Source: VXYL01 sp965199945 (GTDB lineage Bacteria > Pseudomonadota > Gammaproteobacteria > Pseudomonadales > Azotimanducaceae). Taken from it: DNA of 64,000 bases. This document shows positions 24,220 to 33,019 of this stretch, one piece after another; position 1 is the stretch's first letter; each line of letters starts with the position of its first letter. A program made the translations under genes and the position numbers. The notes below the pieces were generated by a model. The model was not told the DNA's origin, ran no database searches, and saw nothing but the letters and a program-made list of their open reading frames with translations. Location of the stretch: NCBI GenBank assembly GCA_965199945.1, contig OZ241354.1:1116001-1180000 (forward strand). The letters run 5' to 3'.

Positions 24220-25611
24220 CTAAGACGTCCCCGCGGCGGCTTGCTCCTCAAGTCCGTGCGCTGCGTCTCTTTTCGGTGGGATGGCGGCAGCGGCGGGGGC
24301 CAGTCCATCGCCCGTGCGCCTTGCCGGTGTCGGCGGCGCCGGCAACTCGAAAGAGAACAGGCTGCCTTCGCCGAGGGTGCTGCGGACGTCCAGTTTGGTG
24401 CCGTGGCGGCGCAGGATGTGCTTGACGATGGCGAGGCCGAGGCCGGTGCCGCCGCGCACTCTGCTCTTCGCCAGATCGACGCGGAAGAACCGTTCGGTCA
24501 AGCGCGAGATGTGTTCTTGGGGAATGCCGAGGCCGTGGTCTTCCACCTCGAAGCGCGGCCCGGCGACGCCTTGCATCCACCGCACGGCCACGACGCCGCC
24601 GTCTGGGCTGTAGCGGATGGCGTTGGCGATCAGGTTGAAGCAGGCGCTGTGCAGTTCGGCCGGCACGGCGCGGGCCGGCACGCTGCGGTCGGCGTCGAGC
24701 ACGATGTCGTGGGCGTTCGAGGCGAGCTGGCGGGCCTCGTTGACGACGGATTCCAGCATGGTTGCGGCGTTGAGCGTTTCCATGTCGCCCGCGCCGGGCA
24801 TCGGCGACGATTCCAGCCTGGTGAGCGTCAGCAGGTCTTCGACGAGCGCCTTCATGCGGTCGGCCGGCGCGCGCAGCCGGCCGAGCAGGCGCTTGAGCGT
24901 GTCGTGGTCGATGTCGTCGTCTTCGAGGGCTTCCAGATAGCCGATGATGACGGTGAGCGGGGTGCGCAGTTCGTGGGAGACGTTGGCGATGAAGTCCTGG
25001 CGCATGGTCAGGAGGCGCCCCAGCATCGTCACGTCGCGGACGAGCACGATGGAGCGGCTCTCGTCCACCGGCAGGTAGCGCAGTTCCAGGCGTCGCGCTT
25101 CCTCCACCGGCGACGGCAGTTCGACGATGCCGTCCTCGGCGTCGCCGCGCACCAGCGCGGCGATCGATGGATCGCGCAGCAGGTCGGTGAGCTTGCGCCG
25201 CCGGTCTCTCGAGGCGAGGCCGAGCAAGCTGCCAGCGCCTTGGTTGACGGCTTCGATGGTGCCGTCGCGCTGCATCACGATCCAGCCGTCCGGCATCGAA
25301 TCCAAGGTGCCTTGCAGCCAGCGCAGTTCCGCCAGCAGGCGCGCCGAGCGGCGCCGCGACCGGCGCAGGGAGAGATGCAGGCGCTCGGCGCTGCCGTGCC
25401 AAGGCGAAGCCGGCAACGGCGGCGGCTTGAGCGGCGATTGGGTCCAGCGCTTGAAAGCGAGGGCGCTGGCGCTCTGCCAGGCGATCCAAGCGGCAAGACC
25501 GGCGACGATGCCCCAGGCCAAGCCAGCGAGGAATGCCATGCCGAGTGCAATCGCCGCGCAGACGGCGCTGCGCAGCGCGAGGCCGGCGGCAAGCGGCTGC
25601 GACTTCCTCAT
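24220..25611 (-). CDS. phoR: Phosphate-regulon sensor histidine kinase
   Basis: A 463-residue inner-membrane sensor kinase. Two hydrophobic segments near residues 10-50, a PAS-like domain (TLDSMPDGWIVMQRDGTIEAVNQGA), the DHp motif FIANVSHELRTPLTVI with the phospho-accepting histidine, and ATPase boxes N (LIANAIRYSP), G1 (EDHGLGIP), F (RFFRVD) and G2 (GGTGLGLAIVKHIL). The layout is that of PhoR, which senses phosphate through PstSCAB-PhoU and phosphorylates PhoB. It lies 42 bp downstream of phoB on the same strand. ATG 25611 starts the transmembrane region directly. The C-terminal alanine/proline-rich tail is longer than usual. No pst genes are in the window. Confidence 0.9.
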   Translation of the reverse strand: MRKSQPLAAGLALRSAVCAAIALGMAFLAGLAWGIVAGLAAWIAWQSASALAFKRWTQSPLKPPPLPASPWHGSAERLHLSLRRSRRRSARLLAELRWLQGTLDSMPDGWIVMQRDGTIEAVNQGAGSLLGLASRDRRRKLTDLLRDPSIAALVRGDAEDGIVELPSPVEEARRLELRYLPVDESRSIVLVRDVTMLGRLLTMRQDFIANVSHELRTPLTVIIGYLEALEDDDIDHDTLKRLLGRLRAPADRMKALVEDLLTLTRLESSPMPGAGDMETLNAATMLESVVNEARQLASNAHDIVLDADRSVPARAVPAELHSACFNLIANAIRYSPDGGVVAVRWMQGVAGPRFEVEDHGLGIPQEHISRLTERFFRVDLAKSRVRGGTGLGLAIVKHILRRHGTKLDVRSTLGEGSLFSFELPAPPTPARRTGDGLAPAAAAIPPKRDAAHGLEEQAAAGTS

Positions 25612-25653
25612 TGATCCTAAGGTCGGCGCTTGGCCGGCCACGGCGCCGTTTCC

Positions 25654-26361
25654 TCAGCCGGCGGCGCTGGGCACGGCCTTGGGCGAGAGCCGGTAGCCGA
25701 CGCCGCGCACGGTCTGCACCGCCTGGGCAACGCCGTGCGGGGACAGCGCCTTGCGCAGCCGCAGCACATGCACGTCCACGGTGCGCTCCTCCACGTAGAC
25801 GTTGCGGCCCCACACGCGATCGAGCAGTTGGCCGCGGTCGAAGGCGCGGTCTGGGTTGCGCATCAGCAGTTCCAGCAGCCGGAACTCGGTTGGGCCGACG
25901 TCGACTTTCGCATCGCCCACCGTCACTTCGTGGCCGCGCGTGTCCAAGGCCAGCGGGCCGTGCGCCAGGATGCCGTCGTCGGGTTCGCCGCTGCGCCGCA
26001 AGAGCGCCTTGATGCGCGCCACCAGCTCGCGCGGCGAGAAGGGCTTGGTGACGTAGTCGTCGATGCCGGCGTCGAAGCTCTTCAGCTTGTCGGATTCCTC
26101 GCCGCGCGCCGTCAGCATCATCAGCGGCAGCTCGGCCGTGAGCGGGTCGCGGCGCAGCCGCCGCGCCAGTTCCACGCCGCTCATGCCGGGCAGCATCCAG
26201 TCGATGACGACGAGGCTGGGCAGCGGCCCGTCGAGGATGCGCAGGGCCTGTTCGGCGTCCTCCGCCGGCACCACCTCGAATCCGTTGCGCGTCAGCGTGA
26301 AGGAGAGCATCTCGCGGATGTCGGTTTCGTCCTCCACCAGAAGCACGCGGTTGGCGACCAT
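25654..26361 (-). CDS. phoB: Phosphate-regulon response regulator
   Basis: A 235-residue OmpR/PhoB-type regulator. The receiver begins NRVLLVEDETDIREML. The phospho-acceptor aspartate is in VVIDWMLPGMSG, the conserved threonine/lysine in MLTARGEE and DDYVTKPFSPREL. The C-terminal winged helix ends with RTVDVHVLRLRKAL and TVRGVGYRLS. Partnership with phoR directly downstream identifies it as PhoB, activator of phosphate-starvation genes. ATG 26361 is preferred over the GTG five codons upstream because a ggaag sequence is properly placed before it. It is divergent from the dienelactone hydrolase gene (117-bp gap); no clear pho box was recognised there. Confidence 0.9.
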   Translation of the reverse strand: MVANRVLLVEDETDIREMLSFTLTRNGFEVVPAEDAEQALRILDGPLPSLVVIDWMLPGMSGVELARRLRRDPLTAELPLMMLTARGEESDKLKSFDAGIDDYVTKPFSPRELVARIKALLRRSGEPDDGILAHGPLALDTRGHEVTVGDAKVDVGPTEFRLLELLMRNPDRAFDRGQLLDRVWGRNVYVEERTVDVHVLRLRKALSPHGVAQAVQTVRGVGYRLSPKAVPSAAG

Positions 26362-26478
26362 GGGCTGTTCTTCCACGTTCCGGCCTGTGCGGAAACTAGG
26401 TGCGGATTATGACAGTTTGATGATTGGCGCGGGGCGGTTAATCTTCGCCGCCTTGGCCAAACACTTGGGAGAACGCCC

Positions 26479-27168
26479 ATGCCGCACCGACAGCTTCGCG
26501 CCGCCGACGGCTACGCCTTCGGCCTCTACGAAGCGCTGCCCGACGGCGAGCCGAAGGCCGGCGTCGTCGTCGTCCAGGAGATCTTCGGCGTCAATGCCCA
26601 CATCCGCGAAGTGGCGGACGGCTTTGCCGCGGACGGCTACGCGGCCCTTGCGCCGGCGCTCTTCGACCGCGTGGAGCGGGGCGTCGAACTCGGCTACGAC
26701 GCCGACGGCATGGGCCGCGGCCGCGATCTCGCATTCAACGGCCTGGCCCAGGAGGACGCCCTGCGCGACATCCAGGCCACGGTCGAAGAGGCCAGCAAGT
26801 ACGGGCCGGTCGGCGTGGTCGGCTACTGCTACGGCGGCTTGATGGCCTATCTGGCGTCCTGCCGGGTGTCGGGCATCGCCTGCGCCTCCGCCTACTACGG
26901 CGGCGGCATCGCCGGCGCCCTCGGCGAACCGCCGGCGGGCGACGACCGCAAGCCGAAGTGCCCGGCGGTGATGCACTTCGGCGCTCTGGACGAGCACATT
27001 CCGCTCTCCGACGTCGAACGCATCAAGCAGGCGCTGCCCGACGTGCCGGTGCATGTCTACGACGCCGACCACGGCTTCAACTGCGACCATCGCGGCAGCT
27101 ACCACGCCGACTCGGCGGCGCTGGCGCGGCAGCGCACCCTCGACCTGTTCGCGGCGCACCTCGGCTGA
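26479..27168 (+). CDS. Dienelactone hydrolase family protein
   Basis: A 229-residue alpha/beta hydrolase of the dienelactone hydrolase family. The nucleophile is a cysteine, C117 in GYCYGG, with D171 (GALDEHIP) and H198 (DADHGFNC) completing the triad. The N-terminal half has the family stretch VVVVQEIFGVNAHIREVADGFA. Characterised members open dienelactones during chloroaromatic or catechol breakdown, but many act on unknown lactones or esters. It stands alone between phoB (divergent) and a 346-bp spacer before the TonB operon. No other ortho-cleavage gene is nearby, so the substrate is uncertain. Confidence 0.92.
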   Translation: MPHRQLRAADGYAFGLYEALPDGEPKAGVVVVQEIFGVNAHIREVADGFAADGYAALAPALFDRVERGVELGYDADGMGRGRDLAFNGLAQEDALRDIQATVEEASKYGPVGVVGYCYGGLMAYLASCRVSGIACASAYYGGGIAGALGEPPAGDDRKPKCPAVMHFGALDEHIPLSDVERIKQALPDVPVHVYDADHGFNCDHRGSYHADSAALARQRTLDLFAAHLG

Positions 27169-27514
27169 AGCCGTGGCGGCCTTGGATGGCGGGGCGCGAA
27201 AAGCGCGATTTTCGTGTTGACAACGCCAAAACGGTTGTTGATGCTTCGATTCGTCGGTCGAGGGGTGGGGATTCCTCGGTTCCGCAATGGAGCGAGTCGT
27301 CGCCCATCCGTGGCCCTTGGGGCGGAAGCGGCGGTTTGGCGCAAGGCGTTGGGGAAGCAAGCGCTTGGCGGCCTTGCAGCCGCTTGACGCCGTGGCAACT
27401 TGAGAGGCGACGACCGTCACCGATGTCACAGTTTGCGACAGGCACGGGGTTTGCGCTGCAAGCTCGAACGCGCCCGCACTTGAAGATCAACCATGCAGGT
27501 GAGTTAGGAAGGCC
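27169..27514. promoter_or_regulatory. Spacer and likely promoter region of the TonB operon
   Basis: No gene is visible in these 346 bases. A perfect -35 hexamer TTGACA lies at 27217-27222, in a locally AT-richer stretch, followed 17-18 bases later by a poor -10 (GATGCT/ATGCTT). This is a weak promoter candidate, far (about 270 bases) from the first start codon at 27515, leaving room for a long leader. No Fur-like box or riboswitch fold was recognised. Confidence 0.35.
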
Positions 27515-28309
27515 ATGAAACGAAGCTCGACCAAGAGGTGCGCCGCCGCGAGGGCGCGCATCGGCATCAAGGCGCTGGCGGTCGCCGTCGGCGCGGCGCT
27601 GGGCGCCGGGGCCGGCGCCGCCACCCTGTCGGACATCTTCGTCGTTGCGGAACGCATCAACGACCAGGCGAAGGAATCCCAGGCCAAAGTGGACGCCCTC
27701 TCGGAAGAGACGCGCGAGCTGTTCACCGAATACCGCCAGACGCTCAAGGAAATCGAAGGCCTGCGCGTCTACAACCGCCAGCTGGAGCGGCAAGTCGCCG
27801 GCCAGGAGCGCGAGATGGCGGAAATCTCCGAGAACATGGACAAGATCACGGACGTGCAGCGGCAGGTGACGCCGCTCATGGACCGCATGGTCACCGGCCT
27901 CGAGCAGTTCGTGGCCAACGACATGCCGTTCCTGCCGGACGAGCGCCAGAACCGCCTCAGCCGGCTGCGCGAGATTCTCGACCGCCCGGACGTCGCCGTC
28001 TCCGAGGCGTTCAGCCAGGTGCTGAACGCCTTCCAAGTGGAGAACGACTACGGACGCACGCTCAAGGCATACAGCGGCAAGGTCGACGTCGAAGGCGAGG
28101 AGCGCGTGGCGGACATCCTGCTGGTGGGCCGCGTGGCCTTGGTGTACCAGACGAGCGACGGCGGCGAGACCGGCTACTGGAACAAGAGCGCCGGGCAGTG
28201 GGAGCAGCTGGACGACAGCTTCCAGGCCGGCATTCGCAACGGCATCCGCATGGCGCGCCAGCAAGCCAGCCTGAACCTGCTGCCAATGCCCGTGAGCGTG
28301 GAGAACTAG
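27515..28309 (+). CDS. DUF3450 periplasmic coiled-coil protein of TonB2-type system
   Basis: A 264-residue exported protein with a signal peptide (ending near AGAATLSD), a coiled coil at ~40-120 (ETRELFTEYRQTLKEIEGLR, RQVAGQEREMAEISENMDKI) and a conserved globular C-terminus (VGRVALVYQTSDGGETGYWNK). This is the DUF3450 family. It is encoded first in the gammaproteobacterial operon with TtpC, ExbB, ExbD, TonB and a TPR protein, as seen in Vibrio and relatives. Its exact role is unknown; it is presumed to help TonB-dependent uptake across the outer membrane. The next gene begins 4 bp after its stop, so it is cotranscribed. Confidence 0.9.
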   Translation: MKRSSTKRCAAARARIGIKALAVAVGAALGAGAGAATLSDIFVVAERINDQAKESQAKVDALSEETRELFTEYRQTLKEIEGLRVYNRQLERQVAGQEREMAEISENMDKITDVQRQVTPLMDRMVTGLEQFVANDMPFLPDERQNRLSRLREILDRPDVAVSEAFSQVLNAFQVENDYGRTLKAYSGKVDVEGEERVADILLVGRVALVYQTSDGGETGYWNKSAGQWEQLDDSFQAGIRNGIRMARQQASLNLLPMPVSVEN

Positions 28310-28313
28310 ACCC

Positions 28314-29798
28314 ATGAAGCAACTGCAGACCAACTGCTTCGGCGCGGCGCTCTTCGGCCTCTGCCTCGGCGCTGCGTTCCCGGCATCCGCGCAGGAAACG
28401 GAAGAGCAGGCCGGCGCGGACGACCTGGTGGTCGTCGACGCGAACACCCTCGACGAACTGCTCAAGAACGTCGAAGACCGGCGCGTCGTGGAGAGCCAGG
28501 AACACGTTCGCCGCGAGGCGGAGTTCCGCCAGCGCAAGGATCAGCAGGCGAAGATGCTCGCCGATGCCCAGGCGGAGAAGCGCCGCCAGGAACGGCGCAG
28601 CGAACGGCTGGAAACCACTTTCGAGGAGAACGAGATCCGCATCGGCCAGATGCAGGAGCAGTACGACCAGCGCCTTGGCAGTCTGCGCGAGTTGTTCGGC
28701 GTGCTGCAGCAGGTCGCCGGCGACACGCGGGGCAAGTTCGAGGATTCCATCATCAGCGCCGAGCTCCCCGGGCGCGGCGAGTGGCTCGGCCAACTGGCGG
28801 CGAAGATGGGCAAGTCGACCCAGCTCGCCACCATCGACGAAATGGAGCAGCTTTGGTACGAGCTGCAGCGCGAAATGACCGAGTCCGGGCGCATCTCGCG
28901 CTTCACCGGCAACGTCAACCTGCTGCACGGCGCCCAGGTGGAAGAGGAGCTGATCCGCGTCGGCTCGTTCGTCATCATCGGCGAACAGGGCTACATCAAC
29001 TACGACCTGCACTTGCAGACGCTCGTGGAACTCGGCCGCCAGCCCGAGGCGCAGTTCGCCAACACCGCCGGCGACCTGTTCGACGCGGAACCCGGCGAGC
29101 TGGTCTCCTTCGCCATCGACCCCACCCGCGGCAGCCTCATCTCGCTGCTCATCCAGAAGGCCACGCTCGGCGAGATGGTCGGCACGCCCTTCGGCGGCAT
29201 CGCCAACGGCCAGTGCTACCTGCCGTTCTGCAACGGCCAGGGCGGCTACATGGGCGCCATCATCATCCTCGTCGGCTTCGTCGGCGTGCTGCTGGCCATC
29301 GAACGGCTGGTCTCCTTGAGCCTCGTCGCCACCAAGGTGAAGGCGCAGCAGGGGCAGCCGGACGCGCCGGAGGAGAACAATCCCCTGGGCCGCGTCATCA
29401 AGGTCTACCACGACAACCGCGAGATCGACACCGAGACGCTGGAGTTGAAGCTCGGCGAGGCCATCCTGGTGGAGATGCCGGCGCTCACGCGCTTCATCAA
29501 CATCATCCAGGTGATCTCCATCGTCGCGCCCCTCATGGGGCTGCTCGGCACGGTGATCGGCATGATCGAGACCTTCCAGTCGATCACGCTGTTCGGCGCT
29601 GGCGACCCGAAGACGATGGCGAGCGGCATTTCCACCGCCTTGATGACCACCGTGCTCGGCCTCTGCGTGGCCATTCCAACGACCTTGGGCCATGCCTTGG
29701 TGAACACGCGCAGCCGCGGCATCATCCATGTGCTCGAGGAGCAGTCCGAGGGCATCGTGGCCACCCATGCGGAGGAGGCCGGGAAGCCGCTCGGCTAG
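28314..29798 (+). CDS. TtpC-like MotA/TolQ/ExbB proton channel protein
   Basis: A 494-residue long-form ExbB relative. It has a signal peptide (FGLCLGAAFPASAQE), a periplasmic coiled coil at ~45-130, a middle domain, and then the MotA/TolQ/ExbB channel part with transmembrane helices near 305-325, 395-420 and 440-465. The conserved stretch is ISIVAPLMGLLGTVIGMIETFQ and later GISTALMTTVLGLCVAIPTTLGH. It matches TtpC of Vibrio TonB2 systems, which is needed with ExbB2-ExbD2-TonB2 to energise siderophore transport. It is the second gene of the six-gene operon. Confidence 0.9.
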   Translation: MKQLQTNCFGAALFGLCLGAAFPASAQETEEQAGADDLVVVDANTLDELLKNVEDRRVVESQEHVRREAEFRQRKDQQAKMLADAQAEKRRQERRSERLETTFEENEIRIGQMQEQYDQRLGSLRELFGVLQQVAGDTRGKFEDSIISAELPGRGEWLGQLAAKMGKSTQLATIDEMEQLWYELQREMTESGRISRFTGNVNLLHGAQVEEELIRVGSFVIIGEQGYINYDLHLQTLVELGRQPEAQFANTAGDLFDAEPGELVSFAIDPTRGSLISLLIQKATLGEMVGTPFGGIANGQCYLPFCNGQGGYMGAIIILVGFVGVLLAIERLVSLSLVATKVKAQQGQPDAPEENNPLGRVIKVYHDNREIDTETLELKLGEAILVEMPALTRFINIIQVISIVAPLMGLLGTVIGMIETFQSITLFGAGDPKTMASGISTALMTTVLGLCVAIPTTLGHALVNTRSRGIIHVLEEQSEGIVATHAEEAGKPLG

Positions 29799-29831
29799 GG
29801 CGGCCGTTCGCAGACGCCCAAGGCAGGCACG

Positions 29832-30350
29832 ATGCTCTACGACATCTACATCGCCCTCTCGGGATTCTTCGCCCAAGGGGGCGATGTGCTCTACCTCATC
29901 GCCATCACGACCTTCCTGATGTGGACGCTGCTGTTCGAGCGGGTGTGGTACTTCCGTTCCGAACACAAGCAGGTGGTGCGCGACGTCACCGAAATCTGGG
30001 AATCCCGCTCGGAGCGCAAGTCCTGGTCCGCGCACGTCATCCGCAGCGCCTTGGTTTCCCAGGCCACCGAGCGCATCAACGGCACCTTCCAGATCGCGCT
30101 CACCTGCGTGGCGCTGTGTCCGCTGCTCGGGCTGCTGGGCACCGTCACCGGCATGATCACCGTCTTCGACGCCATGGCGACCCAGGGTGGCAACGCCCGC
30201 TCCATGGCCGCCGGCGTGTCGCAAGCGACCATTCCCACCATGTGCGGAATGATCGCCTCGCTGTCCGGCATATTCGGCACCACCCTAGTGCAGCGGAAGA
30301 TCCGCTACGAGACGGAACTCGTCCAAGACCACTTGACAATGGATCACTAG
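29832..30350 (+). CDS. exbB: ExbB2-like proton channel subunit
   Basis: A 172-residue ExbB/TolQ-type protein with three membrane helices (about 15-35, 95-120 and 135-160). The signature LTCVALCPLLGLLGTVTGMITVFDAMA and GVSQATIPTMCGMIASLSGIF carries the conserved glycine/threonine residues of the proton path. With ExbD it forms the inner-membrane motor that transmits proton-motive force to TonB. The short length and position between TtpC and ExbD match ExbB2 of TonB2 systems. 33 bp separate it from the preceding gene. Confidence 0.93.
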   Translation: MLYDIYIALSGFFAQGGDVLYLIAITTFLMWTLLFERVWYFRSEHKQVVRDVTEIWESRSERKSWSAHVIRSALVSQATERINGTFQIALTCVALCPLLGLLGTVTGMITVFDAMATQGGNARSMAAGVSQATIPTMCGMIASLSGIFGTTLVQRKIRYETELVQDHLTMDH

Positions 30351-30410
30351 GCGGCGCATTAGAAGGGCGAGGCGCAGCGTCTCGGCAGGTCCGCGAAGGA
30401 GAGGTTCGGA

Positions 30411-30824
30411 ATGGCAATCAAGCGGGGCGGCAGGTTCGGCAAGGGCGACGAGGGATCGGACATCAACCTCACGCCGATGCTCGACGTGGTGTTCATCATG
30501 CTGATCTTCTTCATCGTCACGGCCACGTTCATCAAGCAGCCCGGCACCAACGTGCTGCGCCCGGACGCCGAGACGGCGATCAAGAAGCCCACCGTGAGCG
30601 TGCTGGTGGCGATCAACTCGGCCGGCGAGATCTGGGTGGACAAGAAGGAAGTGGAGCCAGCCGCCGTCGGCGCCTTCATCGAGCGGCTGCACACGGAGAA
30701 CCCGAAGGGCGGTCTGGTCATCCAGGCCGACCGCGACGCGACCTACGAGAAGCTCAAGGCGGTGCTCGACGCGGCGCGCAGCGTGGGCCTCACCGAGGTC
30801 GCGATTTCCACCATAGGCGAGTGA
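30411..30824 (+). CDS. exbD: ExbD biopolymer transport protein
   Basis: A 137-residue ExbD/TolR protein. It has one N-terminal membrane helix with the essential aspartate in LTPMLDVVFIMLIFFIVTA, followed by a periplasmic domain (VLVAINSAGEIWVDKKEVEP, LVIQADRDATYEKLKAVLDAA, VAISTIGE). It pairs with ExbB to form the proton-driven motor. Its start lies 60 bp after exbB and its stop 13 bp before tonB, within the operon. Confidence 0.95.
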   Translation: MAIKRGGRFGKGDEGSDINLTPMLDVVFIMLIFFIVTATFIKQPGTNVLRPDAETAIKKPTVSVLVAINSAGEIWVDKKEVEPAAVGAFIERLHTENPKGGLVIQADRDATYEKLKAVLDAARSVGLTEVAISTIGE

Positions 30825-30837
30825 GAGGAGAACGATC

Positions 30838-31437
30838 ATGGTGCAGCGATTCGTCGTCGGCATCGTCGCGGGCGCCCTCGTGACGTTCGGCCTGCTGTGG
30901 CTGATGCGCTCGGTGGTGGCCAATCCGCAGGCGGCCACGGACAGCGGCATCGACGGCCATGTGCTGGACTTCGTCCACGTCCAGGAGGATCAGGAACTCA
31001 TCATCAAGAAGCGCAAGCCGGAGCCGCCGCCGCCGCCCGACGAACCGCCGCCGAACATGCCCACGCCGTCGTTCGACGCGGACGTCTCCATGGGCATGGA
31101 AATCGGCGCCGTGGAAGTGCAGGTGGACGTCGACCTCTCCGGCACCGGAGGCTTCTCCAACGACGGCGAATACCTGCCCATCGTGAAGGTGCAGCCGATC
31201 TATCCGCGACGCGCCCAGACGCGCGGCATCGAAGGCTACGTGCTGCTTGAGTTCGTCGTTACCAGCGCTGGCTCGGTGCGCGATCCGGTGGTGATCGAAG
31301 CTAAGCCGCCCGGCATCTTCGACCGCGCCGCCGTCAACGCGGCGCTGAAGTTCAAGTACAAGCCGAAGGTGGTCAACGGTGAACCCATCGAGGTCGCCGG
31401 CGTGCGCAACCTCATCAAGTTCGAGCTGCAAGAGTAG
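30838..31437 (+). CDS. tonB: TonB-family energy transducer
   Basis: A 199-residue TonB protein. It has an N-terminal membrane anchor (FVVGIVAGALVTFGLLWLM), a short proline-rich segment (PEPPPPPDEPPPNMPTP), and a C-terminal domain with VQPIYPRRAQTRGIEGYVLLEF and VNAALKFKYKPKVVNGEP, the fold that grips the TonB box of outer-membrane receptors. The proline-rich spacer is short, typical of TonB2-type proteins. It needs ExbB-ExbD just upstream. No TonB-dependent receptor gene lies in the window. Confidence 0.93.
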   Translation: MVQRFVVGIVAGALVTFGLLWLMRSVVANPQAATDSGIDGHVLDFVHVQEDQELIIKKRKPEPPPPPDEPPPNMPTPSFDADVSMGMEIGAVEVQVDVDLSGTGGFSNDGEYLPIVKVQPIYPRRAQTRGIEGYVLLEFVVTSAGSVRDPVVIEAKPPGIFDRAAVNAALKFKYKPKVVNGEPIEVAGVRNLIKFELQE

Positions 31438-31479
31438 GGCAGGCCGGGCCGAGCGCTCCGGCTAAGGAAGGGGGAAGCC

Positions 31480-32901
31480 ATGCGACACGCACTCGCCCGC
31501 CGCGGCGCCGGCATCGTCAACGCCGTTCGACGCTTCTTCGCGGCAGCGTTGGCCGTGGTTCTGGCCAGCGCCGCCTTGGAGACGCTGGAGCCGAGCGCCG
31601 GTTCGGCGCTGGCGCAGATCATGAGAGTCGCCGACTGCACGCCGGTGATGCCGCCGGACCCGCCACGGGTGCAGCCGCGGCGCATTCCCAACATCAACGA
31701 AGCCACCTATCGCCGGCTCTCCGAAGCCCAGGAATCCATCGACGCCGAGGAATACGCCGAAGCGATGGAGGTGCTGAACACGATGGTGTCGCGCCCGCGC
31801 CGCTTCAACGGCAACGAACGTGCGCAATTCCACAACATGCTCGCCTACGCCAACTACGAGCTGGACAACGTCGAGGCGACGATCCACCACTACGAACAAG
31901 TGCTGGCGCAGATGCCGGACATCAGCGAAGGCATGGAGGTCACCACCCTCAACCAGATTTCCAAGCTGTACTTCCAGGAAGGCATGAAGTACGAAGGCGC
32001 CGAGGCGAGGCCGTGGTTCGACAAGGCATTGGAGACCATGGAAGAGTGGATGCGGAAATCCCACAACCCAGGGCCCGACGCGCACTTCTACATCGCGCAG
32101 ATCTACTATCAGATGAAGGACTTCGACCGCGCCATCGAGCGCCTCGAGACGGTCGTGAAGGTGGCGCGGGACCGCTGCCAGCAGGTGCGCGAGAACTGGT
32201 GGACGATGCTCCAGTTCCTCTATTTCGAGAAGGAGAACTGGCCCAAGGTCGTCGAAATTCTCGAGATCCTCGTGCGCGAGTTTCCGAAGCGCGCCTACTG
32301 GGTGAATCTGGCCTCGGTATACGGCGAGACCGGCCAGACGGACAAGCAGCTGTGGACGATGGAAGCCGCCCACACCGGCGGCTATCTCGACATGGAATCG
32401 GACATCCTCACCTACAGCGGGCTGCTGCTGCAGAACGACATCCCGAATCGCGGCTCCAAGTATCTGCAACAGGGCATCGACGACGAGATCGTGGAATCGA
32501 CGGTGCGCAACTTGAGCACGCTTGGTCAGGCGTACCAGCTCGGCCAGGATGTCGACAAGGCCATTCCGGTGTTCGACCAGGCCGCCCACGAAGCCGAAGA
32601 CGGCGAGATGTACGACCGGCTGGCGATTCTCTATCTCGAGAAGGGCGAGAACGACAAGTGCGAGACCGCCGCCCAGAACGCCCTCGACAAGGGCAGCTTG
32701 AAGAACGAGCTGGCCACGCGCATCACCCGCGGCATCTGCCTGTTCAACCTCGAGAAGTTCACCGAGGCGCGTAAGGTCTTCGCCGACCTGCGGCGCCAGG
32801 CACGGGCGGAACGCGCGCGCACCGAAGAGCGCACCGCCAGCCAATGGGTCGCCTACGTGGACAGCGAGCGGCGCCGACTGGCCGCGCTCGAGGGCCCCTG
32901 A
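31480..32901 (+). CDS. Exported tetratricopeptide-repeat protein of the TonB operon
   Basis: A 473-residue exported protein with a signal peptide (RRFFAAALAVVLASAAL) and a mostly helical mature part with TPR-like pairs: YRRLSEAQESIDAEEYAEAM, DNVEATIHHYEQVLAQMPDI, HFYIAQIYYQMKDFDRAIERLE, TLGQAYQLGQDVDKAIPVFDQ and GICLFNLEKFTEARKVFADL. Such TPR proteins (TtpB-like) close TonB2-type operons in marine gammaproteobacteria and are presumed to organise the periplasmic complex. It is the sixth gene of the operon, 42 bp after tonB, and is followed by a hairpin. Confidence 0.88.
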   Translation: MRHALARRGAGIVNAVRRFFAAALAVVLASAALETLEPSAGSALAQIMRVADCTPVMPPDPPRVQPRRIPNINEATYRRLSEAQESIDAEEYAEAMEVLNTMVSRPRRFNGNERAQFHNMLAYANYELDNVEATIHHYEQVLAQMPDISEGMEVTTLNQISKLYFQEGMKYEGAEARPWFDKALETMEEWMRKSHNPGPDAHFYIAQIYYQMKDFDRAIERLETVVKVARDRCQQVRENWWTMLQFLYFEKENWPKVVEILEILVREFPKRAYWVNLASVYGETGQTDKQLWTMEAAHTGGYLDMESDILTYSGLLLQNDIPNRGSKYLQQGIDDEIVESTVRNLSTLGQAYQLGQDVDKAIPVFDQAAHEAEDGEMYDRLAILYLEKGENDKCETAAQNALDKGSLKNELATRITRGICLFNLEKFTEARKVFADLRRQARAERARTEERTASQWVAYVDSERRRLAALEGP

Positions 32902-32907
32902 TCCGCT

Positions 32908-32926
32908 TGCCTCCGGTTGGGAGGCA
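32908..32926 (+). terminator. Hairpin after the TonB operon
   Basis: TGCCTCC and GGAGGCA form a perfect 7-bp stem with a five-base loop, seven bases after the TPR gene stop. No T-tract follows, so termination may need Rho or only stabilise the 3' end. Confidence 0.5.
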
Positions 32927-33019
32927 TCGCCAACTGTCGAGAGAGGCCGTCTCCGGTGGTGGCGGCGCTGCGTCGGCAGTCGTTGCCGCCAGTTCAACCT
33001 CTCGCATGTGATTGAGCGC

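Noticed and set aside
30838..31437. Tol-Pal rather than TonB assignment for the ExbB/ExbD/TonB set.
   Set aside because: No TolA, TolB or Pal genes; the DUF3450, TtpC and TPR neighbours and the TonB C-terminus match TonB2-type systems.
32902..33019. FMN riboswitch ahead of riboflavin synthase.
   Set aside because: No recognisable conserved RFN-element core; only a simple hairpin near the preceding stop codon.
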